Assembly (NCBI GenBank): GCA_028289375.1
Contig: JANQQK010000021.1
Span: forward strand, 1-56,280
Direction: 5' to 3'
From: Phycisphaerae bacterium
GTDB lineage: Bacteria > Planctomycetota > Phycisphaerae > UBA1845
Length of the DNA: 56,280 nucleotides
Positions 27,073 through 35,747 of the stretch are shown piece after piece (position 1 is the first letter of the stretch; every line of letters begins with the position of its first letter). Both the position numbers and the translations under genes were made by a program. The notes under the pieces are model-generated. The model was given only the letters and a program-made list of their open reading frames with translations, was not told the origin of the DNA and ran no database searches.

Positions 27073-28254
27073 ATGCTCAAACGACTCCTCCTGACGACCT
27101 GCACCGTCGTCATCCCTGCGCTGCAAGTGTCGGCTGTGCCGATCGAGTTCGTCATCACCATTCCCGAGAATGCCCCGATCGACAGCGGTCTGTTCCTCGC
27201 TGGGAATGTCGGAGCGTTGGGCGGCTGGCGGGCCAACGGACTTCGCGTCTCTCAGGGCGAAGATGGCCGTTATCGCAAGACGATTGACGTGCCCGTGGGG
27301 ACAGAGCTGGAGTTCAAGGTCACCTGCGGATCCTGGGCGACCGTCGAACGCGACGAGGACGGCGGCCAAATCAACAACCGCCGCCACCGTGTCACAGGCC
27401 CTGCGACCCTCAATGTCGTGGTCGCCTCCTTTCCTGACCCTTCATCTCAGTCACACCCCGATCACACGCTCACCGGCATCATCCATGTCCATTATGGCGT
27501 CCGATCCGACATCCTCGACAACAACCGCGACGTCCTCATCTACCTGCCGCCCGGATACCACAGCTCCGACGCGCGCTATCCCGTCCTCTACATGCACGAC
27601 GGGCAGAACGTCTTCGACGCCGCAACGTCCACATTCGGCCAGGAGTGGCAGGCCGACGAACATGCCGAGAAGCTGATCAACGCCGGCACGATCCAACCGG
27701 TCATCATCGTCGCCGTTGACAGCAACGCAGACCGCACCAACGAAATGACGCCCAACGTCGATCCCGGTTACGGACGTGGCGGCAAGGGTGCGCAATACGC
27801 CCGCTTCTTCGTCGACGAACTCAAGCCATTCATCGACGCGCAGTACCGCACGAAACCCGATCGCGAGCACACCGCCATCGCCGGTGCGTCAGCAGGTGGC
27901 CTGATCTCCCTCTACATGTGCACCGAAAATGCCGATGTCTTTGGCCAATGCGGAATTGTCTCACCGGCGTTGATGTGGAACCGTCAATCGCTGCTCAAGA
28001 GCATCGAGAAGGGACACGCGCGCAAACTCGCTGCCAGCCGTCTCTGGATCGATATGGGCACGGCTGAAGTCAAGGACATCAAAGCATACGCAAACGCCGA
28101 GAAGCTCACGCGGCGTCTCACGGCTGCCCTCGAAAAGGTGGGGCTCACCGCTGGCAAAGACTTTCGCTACGAGGAAATAGAAGGCGGTCGGCACAATGAA
28201 AAGCACTGGGCCGACCGCTTCGATGAGATTCTCGTTTATTTCTACGGCCGATGA
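27073..28254 (+). CDS. Secreted alpha/beta-hydrolase esterase with short CBM20-like domain
   Basis: The protein has 393 aa, with signal peptide MLKRLLLTTCTVVIPALQVS. Residues 22-120 form a CBM20-like domain (GLFLAGNVGALGGW, TELEFKVTCGSW). The hydrolase domain has PVLYMHDGQNVFD, nucleophile Ser273 in GASAGG and His374 in GGRHNEKHW, with Asp327 a candidate acid. It is the paralogue of the gene 5 nt upstream but lacks the dockerin-like tail and C-terminal helix, so it should be periplasmic or released. Co-transcription with the upstream gene is very likely. Confidence 0.87.
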   Translation: MLKRLLLTTCTVVIPALQVSAVPIEFVITIPENAPIDSGLFLAGNVGALGGWRANGLRVSQGEDGRYRKTIDVPVGTELEFKVTCGSWATVERDEDGGQINNRRHRVTGPATLNVVVASFPDPSSQSHPDHTLTGIIHVHYGVRSDILDNNRDVLIYLPPGYHSSDARYPVLYMHDGQNVFDAATSTFGQEWQADEHAEKLINAGTIQPVIIVAVDSNADRTNEMTPNVDPGYGRGGKGAQYARFFVDELKPFIDAQYRTKPDREHTAIAGASAGGLISLYMCTENADVFGQCGIVSPALMWNRQSLLKSIEKGHARKLAASRLWIDMGTAEVKDIKAYANAEKLTRRLTAALEKVGLTAGKDFRYEEIEGGRHNEKHWADRFDEILVYFYGR

Positions 28255-28281
28255 CGCAATCGAAACGGCCGGAGTCCGGCG

Positions 28282-30135
28282 CTAGTTCTCAACATTGACC
28301 GCGACCACGTCAATGCGCAGCCCGTCTGACTCGCTGGACAATGCAAACATCTGGGCCGGTGTGTACTTCTTCAAAACATCGATATGCTTCAGAAGCGTCG
28401 GGTCTGCCGACTGCGCCATCCCCCACCGCATCATCGCCCCCATGCCCAACGCAATCGGCGGAGGACTTCCCACCGGCATGTCGCCCTTCTTTGCGATCGC
28501 CGCTTGCGCTTCGAGCGCGCGATACGAATCGCTGTAAAGATAGGCGCACGTCTTCTTCGGAACCTGCTTGGCAGCCGCCTTGAATTTCTTGCTGCCTGCC
28601 AATGCGCCGTCCGACTTGTTTTCATTGCGGATGAAATTCTCAGCCGAGTTCCGCGTGCCGATCAGCATGGCCTTGTCCGTCACCGCAAGCGACATTCCCG
28701 GCATCATGATGACATCATAAATCGTGCGACCAAGCATCTCCGTGGGTGAAAGGAATCCCGGAGGCACCACCTTCGTCAGCAGCGTCGTCATCGCCTCCGC
28801 CGAATCATGTCCGAATCCGAAATAACCGTTGAAGCTCTGAACGTCGAACGGCTTTTCCGCCCGCATCATCCCCGACAACGGCCCCACCATGTGCGCCAAA
28901 ATGTCTTTCTCAATGTCGATCATGCCGCCATCCGGCGTGGGCATCTTCATTGACGCCCGCATCTGCTCGACGTTCTTTGGATCAACCCGTTCGGCGATGG
29001 CGAGTATCTCCTGATACACCGCCGCCAGGCTCAGGTTCATCGATCCATAGACCATGGCATCCTCGGGAACGTTGGCGGGCGGTTTCGTCCGCGTGTTTTC
29101 CATCGACAAGATGCTTGGAACGCCGATCCGCTCACCTTCGCCCAGATCAAGAAAGGCCGCCATCCGCGTATCAATCTTCTTGGACGGCGCGAATTCCATC
29201 GACGCCACCAACGCACCCATCGTGTTGATGCCCATCGCGTTCATCATCTGACTGGCTTCTGCGTTGGTCTTGGTCACGACTGACACGACTTGCGGAATAT
29301 TGAAGATCATGTGCACGTCGGCTTTCTTCTCGACATGCTTGCGCAGTGTCCGCATTGCGGCGCTGCCCATCATCGTGTCATCGCTGTCGCGCGTGATCCG
29401 CTTGAGCGCGTCGGTCGTTGTCTCGAGGTCGGATCCCACGATCAACCGCGACTCGTCAAACACGTACGCGAATTCCTCAGGCATCTCTGCTTCGCTCAGC
29501 ATGCCCGAGACCATCATTTTCATCTGATCCTGAATCTCGACGCCGTCAAAAAGCCGATCGATCAGCTTCTGAGTCTTGGCAGCGTTCTGAGACGCGTTGC
29601 CACCGGCTGCATCCCGATCCTTGAAGCGCACAACCGTGATCGTCTTGCCGGCGACCTCCTTCGTGTCCTTCGTACCACCCCGTTTCAGGCTGGCATCCAA
29701 AATCTTCGTCGCAAGCTCCTTCGCCTTGTCGACGTTCTCGCCCATGTCCATGGCCAGCGCAAGATGTGCCGCCGGTTCATTCGACTCATCCAGCGACGCC
29801 GTCATGTAAAACGCGGCCATTCCTTCCGGATAGACCTCCAGCGCTTTCGGCGAGTCCAAGCCAAGCTCATCGGCCAGGATTGATTTGACGTTGTTGATCA
29901 GTTTGCGCGTCGGCTGCATGGCTTCTGCGAGCGCTTCGTCCTTCGACATCCGCATCATGGCGGTCTTCTCGAGCGCCTTGGACGTGTCGTCGCAATTGCG
30001 TACACCGACGTAGAGGAACGCATCCTTCGGCACCCACTTGGCGGGATCAGACTTCTTCGCCGCCGATACAGGCAAAGTCAGCGACATCACCAGCAAGAAC
30101 GCAAAACCACGCGTCAACGCACACATTCGATTCAT
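28282..30135 (-). CDS. Secreted protein resembling DUF3352
   Basis: The protein has 617 aa from ATG 30135 (GTG at 30138 is adjacent), with AAGGAG 8 nt upstream. The signal peptide is ALTRGFAFLLVMSLTLPVSA. The remainder (PAKWVPKDAFLYVGVRN..., FAYVFDESRLIVGSD, YLYSDSYRAL) is Met- and Lys-rich with no enzyme motif and resembles the DUF3352-type proteins common in planctomycetes, whose role is unknown. It is 52 nt downstream of the S1C protease gene and probably in one operon with it, so it could be a partner or target of the protease. Confidence 0.75.
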   Translation of the reverse strand: MNRMCALTRGFAFLLVMSLTLPVSAAKKSDPAKWVPKDAFLYVGVRNCDDTSKALEKTAMMRMSKDEALAEAMQPTRKLINNVKSILADELGLDSPKALEVYPEGMAAFYMTASLDESNEPAAHLALAMDMGENVDKAKELATKILDASLKRGGTKDTKEVAGKTITVVRFKDRDAAGGNASQNAAKTQKLIDRLFDGVEIQDQMKMMVSGMLSEAEMPEEFAYVFDESRLIVGSDLETTTDALKRITRDSDDTMMGSAAMRTLRKHVEKKADVHMIFNIPQVVSVVTKTNAEASQMMNAMGINTMGALVASMEFAPSKKIDTRMAAFLDLGEGERIGVPSILSMENTRTKPPANVPEDAMVYGSMNLSLAAVYQEILAIAERVDPKNVEQMRASMKMPTPDGGMIDIEKDILAHMVGPLSGMMRAEKPFDVQSFNGYFGFGHDSAEAMTTLLTKVVPPGFLSPTEMLGRTIYDVIMMPGMSLAVTDKAMLIGTRNSAENFIRNENKSDGALAGSKKFKAAAKQVPKKTCAYLYSDSYRALEAQAAIAKKGDMPVGSPPPIALGMGAMMRWGMAQSADPTLLKHIDVLKKYTPAQMFALSSESDGLRIDVVAVNVEN

Positions 30136-30187
30136 CACAGATGCTCCTTGCGTCTCAAAAAGGTCATTGGCTGACCGATAAATTCAA

Positions 30188-31213
30188 TCAGTTGGATGTA
30201 CGGGAATTGCCCGCGCGATTGTCCGGTGACAACGAAGGCGGCTGAAGAAAACCGGGCTTATCCGGATTCGCCCGGCGCGGTGCTTCCAGATACTGATAGC
30301 CGCTGTTGGGATTGTCCTGATCGTACGCATAGGCATCGCGGTTCTTCAAAAAGTCGATCAAACAGCTGGCCGGAATCGCGAAGTTCAACCCTTCCGCCAT
30401 CATGTAGCCCATGTTCGTCACGCCAATCACTTCACCGTTCGCATTGAACAACGGCCCTCCGGAGTTGCCCGGATTGATCTGCGTGGTCGTTTGGATGTAC
30501 GTCAAACCACCCTGTGCACGATTCCGCTTGCTCACAATGCCCTTCGAGATCGTGCGCTCCAATCCCAACGGATTGCCGATCGCAAACACCGCATCCCCTT
30601 CACGCACCGGACGCCCCTCAGCCACGTGCGTGACCGTCAGGTCAAAATCATCGGGCGGCTCCAGCTTCAGAAGTGCCAGGTCCACGAACGGATTCACCGC
30701 GATGATCCGCACATCCTCGAACTTCTCCTTGCGAAACGCCTGACCATCCTGCCGGAAGATGTTAACCGAGATATCCGTCTCGTTTTCCACAACGTGAAAA
30801 TTCGTGATCAGATACCCGTCCTCATGAATAATGAAACCACTGCCCAGCCCGCCCGGTGAACGCACCAGCACGACACCTTCTCCGAGACGCTTCGCCTGCT
30901 CCTCCAGCGGAACGGGCGAGAGATCGCCGGTGCGATACAGATCCTCCGTCACCGTCACGTTCTGTGCATATCCCGATTCCTCGGACGCACCGTCGATCAT
31001 CGGATCGGCTCGGTGAATTTCGCGAACATTCTTCATCGGCAGCTTAAGAACATCGTGCCCCAGATCGACGAAAATTGCTTCGGGCGTCTCCTTCATCACG
31101 TCCCCGGCGATTGTCGTTCCGTTCACGAGCACGACTTCGTCAGCCGCGGTAACGCCCGCGACGCTTGCCACCAGCACAAATCCCCAAACCCCAACCAACC
31201 GTTGCCGTACCAT
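30188..31213 (-). CDS. Secreted S1C serine protease (HtrA/Deg-like, no PDZ domain)
   Basis: The protein has 341 aa from ATG 31213 (AAGGAG upstream), with signal peptide VWGFVLVASVAGVTAA. Residues 25-66 are a small SH3-like domain (VVLVNGTTIAGDV...FVDLGHDVLKLPMKNV). The trypsin-like domain has the full triad: His140 in LITNFHVV, Asp178 in VDLALLKL and Ser251 in NPGNSGGPL. The protein ends with a Pro/Asn/Ser-rich tail of about 45 residues where HtrA proteins usually have PDZ domains. It acts in the periplasm on unfolded or specific proteins by family. It is followed in the same orientation by a DUF3352-like gene. Confidence 0.92.
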   Translation of the reverse strand: MVRQRLVGVWGFVLVASVAGVTAADEVVLVNGTTIAGDVMKETPEAIFVDLGHDVLKLPMKNVREIHRADPMIDGASEESGYAQNVTVTEDLYRTGDLSPVPLEEQAKRLGEGVVLVRSPGGLGSGFIIHEDGYLITNFHVVENETDISVNIFRQDGQAFRKEKFEDVRIIAVNPFVDLALLKLEPPDDFDLTVTHVAEGRPVREGDAVFAIGNPLGLERTISKGIVSKRNRAQGGLTYIQTTTQINPGNSGGPLFNANGEVIGVTNMGYMMAEGLNFAIPASCLIDFLKNRDAYAYDQDNPNSGYQYLEAPRRANPDKPGFLQPPSLSPDNRAGNSRTSN

Positions 31214-31368
31214 AGACGGACACTCCTTGAACATTCATGTGAAATGCGGACCACCAAAAGCCTAGTCGACAACCCGATACGCTTCAACTGGATCATCCCA
31301 CCAACTGCAACTACACTGTCCATAAATCAAGGGAAGACGCTGTTACCCATCATGAAGAAGGCGACACA

Positions 31369-33696
31369 ATGACACAGGTTTCGACAAGTCCGGCCATCCT
31401 GCTCACCATCACCATGGCCCTCGCATCTTTCGGCACCACCAAAGCCGAAACGACAGGCCTCTCGCCCGATCAGCAGGCTGACCTGCCACGTCACTTCGGA
31501 TTTGCCCCGTTGGAGATCATCAAGCTCGACAACGGCATCACCCAACTCCGCCTGGCCGACTTCAACAACGACGGCGCATCGGACATGGTCATCGCCAACA
31601 ATAAGAAAAGCACCGTCGAGGTGCTGATTCAGCAGAAGGAAAAATCGTCGGGTGCTTCCGCCAACCTCGAGGTCAACGAACTCGCCGAACATTGGCGTTT
31701 CGATCGCGTCAAGGTCTCCGTTACCTACGAGATCATCAGCCTGCAGGCCGGCGATGTGAATGGCGACAGCAACGCAGACATCGTCTTCTTTGGCAAACCC
31801 AATGAACTGATCGTTCTCCCAGGTCGCGGTGACGGAACGTTCAAGGACGCGATCACCCGTCGGGTGCCCAACGGCGTGTCCCTGCCCGCGTCACTTGAGT
31901 TGGCCGACATGAACAACGACGGTCTCACCGATGCCCTCGTCCTGACGAAGGACGATGTTCTGGTATTCCAACAGCAGAGTTCCGGTACTTTCGACAATCC
32001 GAAGCGCTTTCCACATGGCTTGGAAAATCCGCTCGGCGTGACCACGGCCGACATCGACGGCAATGACCGTCCAGACCTCATCCTCGCCACCGGTGAGGAA
32101 GGATACCCGGTCCGCATCCGACTGCAGCGATCCGACGGCCAACTCGGCGCGTTCGAGCGGGTTCGCCTGCCCGCACTGCGCAGTCTTGAATTCGCTGACA
32201 CCTACTTCCGCCGAGGGGAAGACCTCTTTGGCGTAGAACGCGTCAGTGGACGCCTGCGTCGTTGGCACATGGACCGTGAGAACAGCGACGACACCGACCG
32301 TCAATGGGCTGTCCTGCAGATTCCCATCCCCGGTCAGTCGGGCGGCAACGCCATGCCACTCGCCCTTGGCGACCTCAACGGCGACAACCGCCACGACGTC
32401 ATCACCGCAGACACCGAAGCCGCCCAATTCGTCCTCCAACTGCAGCAAGCCGATCGCGGTCTCGCCGCTGCCGACCTTTTCGGCGGGCAGGTCGACATGC
32501 GCGACATCCGCTGCTTCGACAGCGATGGCGATGGCACCGACGAAGTATACGTCTGCAGCCCGGAGGAACGCTCCATCGCCAAAAGCACCTATACCGGCAA
32601 GCGGCTTACATTCCCCAAAGCCATCAAAACCTACGAGAAGCCCTTCGCCCTCGATATTGCCCGACCCAAGCGAAATGCCGACCCCGCCCTCGCCTACGTC
32701 TCACGCGATGGCGACTCCATTTATTGGCTGACGATTCAGCCACTCGCTGCCGAGTCCGTCGATGACAGCATCGCTCAGATCGAGCTTGAGGACATGGACG
32801 AGCCACCAGCCGCCGTCCGCTGGATTGACGCCAACCGTGACGGTCGGCACGACGTCCTGATCTTCTCGCCGGACGCACCGCTCGTCGTCGCCCTGCAGAC
32901 CCCCGACGGCTCATTCGAACTCATCGGCAACGACGGTGATGCCCAGACCGGACTCGTCAACGACGCTCGCATCCAGGCGTTCGCCCACGCAGACGCCGAC
33001 GGTGACGGCCAGCCCGAAATCCTCCTCGCCCAAAAGAGCTTCATCCGCGCCCTCCACATCAACGACGACAACGCGTGGGAAATTCTCGACCAATACAACG
33101 CCCCAACGTCCGACGCCCGACTCACCGGACTGTGCAACCTCACCGACGACACCAAACCCGCACTCGCCGCCTATGACCGCTCTGCCAAGGAGGTGCTCCT
33201 ATTCAAGGCTGACGACAGTGGCTCATACGAATTGGATCGCAAGGTCCAGGTTGGTGCCCTCAGCCTCAAAGCCATGCACGCGACCCCCCTCGGCGGCACG
33301 GATGCACCCACGATCCTCCTCGCCAGCCCCAGTGGACTCACGCTCGTTGTGTCTGACCGCTCGGCCATCCGCGCCATGGAGAAAGGCGCCTATGAATCAT
33401 CACTGAAGAACGCACGTCTAGGGCGGATCGCTGTTGGCGACCTCAATCACGACCGCGTCCCCGACATCGCCGTTATCGACAACGCAAACCATTTCATCGA
33501 AGTGCTCACCTTCGCTCCCGACGAATCGCTCGTCCGCGCAAACAAGTTCCGTGTCTTCGCCAAAAAGCAGTTTCGCCGACGCGGACAGAATACGCCCGAA
33601 CCACGCTGGATTGAGATACACGACGTCACCAACGATGGCCACGACGATCTGATTCTCATTGCGCACGATCGCATTCTTATCTACCCAGGACAGTAA
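31369..33696 (+). CDS. Secreted FG-GAP/VCBS repeat beta-propeller protein
   Basis: The protein has 775 aa. The ATG at 31369 follows GAAGGCG. A short signal peptide (SPAILLTITMALASFGTTKA) precedes about ten calcium-loop repeats of the form DxNxDxxxDhhh: DFNNDGASDMVIAN, DVNGDSNADIVFF, DMNNDGLTDALVL, DIDGNDRPDLILA, DLNGDNRHDVITA, DSDGDGTDEVYV, DANRDGRHDVLIF, DADGDGQPEILLA, DLNHDRVPDIAVI and DVTNDGHDDLILI. This is the FG-GAP/integrin-alpha propeller, about one repeat per 60-80 residues, covering the whole protein, perhaps as two propellers. No anchor or catalytic domain is present. A surface or exported binding protein is likely. Confidence 0.88.
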   Translation: MTQVSTSPAILLTITMALASFGTTKAETTGLSPDQQADLPRHFGFAPLEIIKLDNGITQLRLADFNNDGASDMVIANNKKSTVEVLIQQKEKSSGASANLEVNELAEHWRFDRVKVSVTYEIISLQAGDVNGDSNADIVFFGKPNELIVLPGRGDGTFKDAITRRVPNGVSLPASLELADMNNDGLTDALVLTKDDVLVFQQQSSGTFDNPKRFPHGLENPLGVTTADIDGNDRPDLILATGEEGYPVRIRLQRSDGQLGAFERVRLPALRSLEFADTYFRRGEDLFGVERVSGRLRRWHMDRENSDDTDRQWAVLQIPIPGQSGGNAMPLALGDLNGDNRHDVITADTEAAQFVLQLQQADRGLAAADLFGGQVDMRDIRCFDSDGDGTDEVYVCSPEERSIAKSTYTGKRLTFPKAIKTYEKPFALDIARPKRNADPALAYVSRDGDSIYWLTIQPLAAESVDDSIAQIELEDMDEPPAAVRWIDANRDGRHDVLIFSPDAPLVVALQTPDGSFELIGNDGDAQTGLVNDARIQAFAHADADGDGQPEILLAQKSFIRALHINDDNAWEILDQYNAPTSDARLTGLCNLTDDTKPALAAYDRSAKEVLLFKADDSGSYELDRKVQVGALSLKAMHATPLGGTDAPTILLASPSGLTLVVSDRSAIRAMEKGAYESSLKNARLGRIAVGDLNHDRVPDIAVIDNANHFIEVLTFAPDESLVRANKFRVFAKKQFRRRGQNTPEPRWIEIHDVTNDGHDDLILIAHDRILIYPGQ

Positions 33697-33805
33697 TCCA
33701 TTAGTCCATTTGACAATTGGATCCGCCTACCGCGTGACGAAAAATGTCACCGCAAAACTTCGCTGCAGACCCGCCGCGACAACGGTCGTTGTATCCACAT
33801 CGGAA

Positions 33806-33855
33806 ACACGTGGCCGGAAATTGCGGTCGACCCGGAAACGACCCCGGCCACGTGT
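33806..33855 (+). other. Long nested hairpin upstream of the RusA-type gene
   Basis: ACACGTGGCCGG (33806-33817) pairs perfectly with CCGGCCACGTGT (33844-33855), and inside it GGTCG (33825-33829) pairs with CGACC (33839-33843). No T-run follows on either strand. It ends 41 nt before the next start codon. It could be an RNA leader structure or a protein-binding palindrome. Confidence 0.6.
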
Positions 33856-33896
33856 GAACACGCAGTCGCGTCAATCTCAGCAGGAGGGTCAGCAGG

Positions 33897-34331
33897 ATGG
33901 ATTCCCCACTTCATCTCATCGTCCGAGGTACACCCGTAAGTTGTCAATCGAATCGTCGTTTCGTGCGCGAGTGGAAGGAGGAGGTCGCCCAAACAGCACG
34001 AGAGAAATGTGACACCCCCTGTGCCCATCTGGACTTCGCCATCACCATCACCCACTTCTACCTCGAACAGCCGCGCTGCGACGCCGACAACATCTTCAAA
34101 CCCATCTGCGATGCGCTCAATCAGATTGTCTATCGCGATGACCGCCAGATCGTCGAACGCACCGCCAGGCAGATTCCCATCCTCCGCGCATTCACCCTCG
34201 ACGGCCTGCCGCGCGAACTCGCAATCGCCCTTTGGGAAGCCAAGGAGTTCGTCCACATCCACCTGTTCCGCGTCAAGCCCCGAACCATGCCGATCATGCG
34301 ACCAAGGCGGACGCTCTGCATGAGCGCGTAA
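33897..34331 (+). CDS. RusA-type Holliday junction resolvase
   Basis: The protein has 144 aa. The ATG at 33897 sits about 10 nt after AGGAGG. The family signature is intact: CDADNIFKPICDAL with Asp62, Asp64, Lys68 and Asp72, then VYRDDRQI with Asp81 and Asp82. RusA is a small dimeric endonuclease that cuts Holliday junctions and is usually prophage-borne, where it can replace RuvC. No phage genes flank it here, so it looks like a settled chromosomal copy. A hairpin lies just upstream, and the gene is convergent with kbl (23-nt gap). Confidence 0.88.
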   Translation: MDSPLHLIVRGTPVSCQSNRRFVREWKEEVAQTAREKCDTPCAHLDFAITITHFYLEQPRCDADNIFKPICDALNQIVYRDDRQIVERTARQIPILRAFTLDGLPRELAIALWEAKEFVHIHLFRVKPRTMPIMRPRRTLCMSA

Positions 34332-34354
34332 CGAACCAGAGGAGGCGAACGCAT

Positions 34355-35596
34355 CTATTCGCCATACTGCGCCACAATCTCCTCGCGACCCTTGCCGAGG
34401 ATGTTATACTTGCGGCCAACATCGGTGAACGCCTCGATCGCCCGATCGATGTGTTCATCGGTGTGCGCCGCCGACACCTGCACGCGAATCCGCGCCTGCC
34501 CCTTCGGCACGACAGGATAGTAAAACCCGATCACGTAGATTCCCGCCGCGTACAGGTCCCGCGCCATGTCCTGACTCAGCTTCGCGTTGTACAGCATGAT
34601 CGGACAAATCGGATGCTCGCCCGACCTGATGTCGAACCCCGCATCTGTCATGCCTTTGCGAAACCGCTGCGTATTCCGCTCCAGCCGATCGCGCAGTTCG
34701 GTCGACGCCGACAACACATCGATCACCCGAAGCGACGCCGCCACGATCACCGGCGACAGCGTATTGGAGAAAAGGTACGGGCGCGACCGCTGACGCAACA
34801 TCTCAATCACCTCGCGCGGCCCGGCGGTGCATCCACCCGACGCGCCACCCAGCGCCTTGCCGAACGTCGTCGTGATGATGTCCACACGCCCCATCACCCC
34901 GCAATGTTCATGCGTCCCACGCCCCGTCTTGCCCAGAAAACCCGTGCAATGGCAATCATCCACCGCCACCATCGCGTCATACTTCTCAGCCAGATCGCAA
35001 ATCCCCGACAGATCCGCGATGTCCCCATCCATGCTGAACGCACCATCCGTCACGATCATCCGATACCGCGACGACTGAGACTCCTGAAGCTTCGCTTCAA
35101 GGTCGGCCATATCCGAATGCTTGTAAATAAACCGCTTCGCCTTGCACAGCCGCACGCCATCGATGATGGACGCATGGTTCAGTTGATCCGTGATGATCGC
35201 ATCATCCGCCCCCAACAGCGGTTCGAACAAACCCCCATTCGCATCGAAACAAGCCGCATACAAAATGCAGTCTTCCATACCCAGAAACTCAGCCGTCCGC
35301 CGTTCCAGTTCGCGATGAATGTCCTGCGTCCCGCAAATGAATCGCACGCTCGACAGCCCATACCCGCGCTCGTCCAGCACCGCCCGCGCCGCCGCCAACA
35401 CCTCCGGGTGCGAGGACAGGCCTAAGTAATTGTTTGCACAGAAGTTGATGACGTCCTGTTGCGGAGCGTCCGCCGGATAGCGCACGGCGATGTCCGCCGC
35501 CTGCGGTGAACAGATCAATCGCTCCTCCTTGAACAGTCCCGCTTCACGAACCGCCCCCAACTCCGCCGCCAGATCCGCCTTCATTCGTCCGTACAT
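34355..35596 (-). CDS. kbl: Glycine C-acetyltransferase (2-amino-3-ketobutyrate CoA ligase)
   Basis: The protein has 413 aa; the Escherichia coli enzyme has 398. The start follows AAAGGAGACGTGCAGC. It is a PLP alpha-oxoamine synthase: [11 protein letters not shown] (50-60), [36 protein letters not shown] and the PLP lysine Lys247 in TTFGKALGG. It converts 2-amino-3-ketobutyrate plus CoA to glycine plus acetyl-CoA in the cytoplasm. Its partner threonine dehydrogenase is encoded 4 kb away on the same strand (39816-40949), with lipoprotein, secreted-protein and pseudopilin genes between, so the usual kbl-tdh pairing is broken here. Confidence 0.95.
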   Translation of the reverse strand: MYGRMKADLAAELGAVREAGLFKEERLICSPQAADIAVRYPADAPQQDVINFCANNYLGLSSHPEVLAAARAVLDERGYGLSSVRFICGTQDIHRELERRTAEFLGMEDCILYAACFDANGGLFEPLLGADDAIITDQLNHASIIDGVRLCKAKRFIYKHSDMADLEAKLQESQSSRYRMIVTDGAFSMDGDIADLSGICDLAEKYDAMVAVDDCHCTGFLGKTGRGTHEHCGVMGRVDIITTTFGKALGGASGGCTAGPREVIEMLRQRSRPYLFSNTLSPVIVAASLRVIDVLSASTELRDRLERNTQRFRKGMTDAGFDIRSGEHPICPIMLYNAKLSQDMARDLYAAGIYVIGFYYPVVPKGQARIRVQVSAAHTDEHIDRAIEAFTDVGRKYNILGKGREEIVAQYGE

Positions 35597-35660
35597 GCTG
35601 CACGTCTCCTTTCGATGTTCACCCCATTATCGCAAAACCGTCCGCGCCCGCTACCGTCTG

Positions 35661-35688
35661 TTGACCGACTCATGGCTTGAGCAACAAT
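35661..35688 (+). promoter_or_regulatory. Promoter of the lipoprotein gene
   Basis: TTGACC (35661-35666), a 16-nt spacer and AACAAT (35683-35688). It lies 60 nt upstream of the start codon and divergent from kbl. Confidence 0.5.
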
Positions 35689-35747
35689 GCGCCGATATCA
35701 AAAAAACAAGGGGAGTCCGATCAACGACACGCAATGGAGGTAAACCC

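Noticed and set aside
28255..28281. Inverted repeat CCGG-AGT-CCGG between convergent genes
   Set aside because: A 4-bp stem without a T-run is too weak to call a terminator.
34232..35425. 397-codon plus-strand frame starting inside rusA
   Set aside because: It is antisense to kbl, whose active-site motifs are all intact, and has no recognisable protein content.
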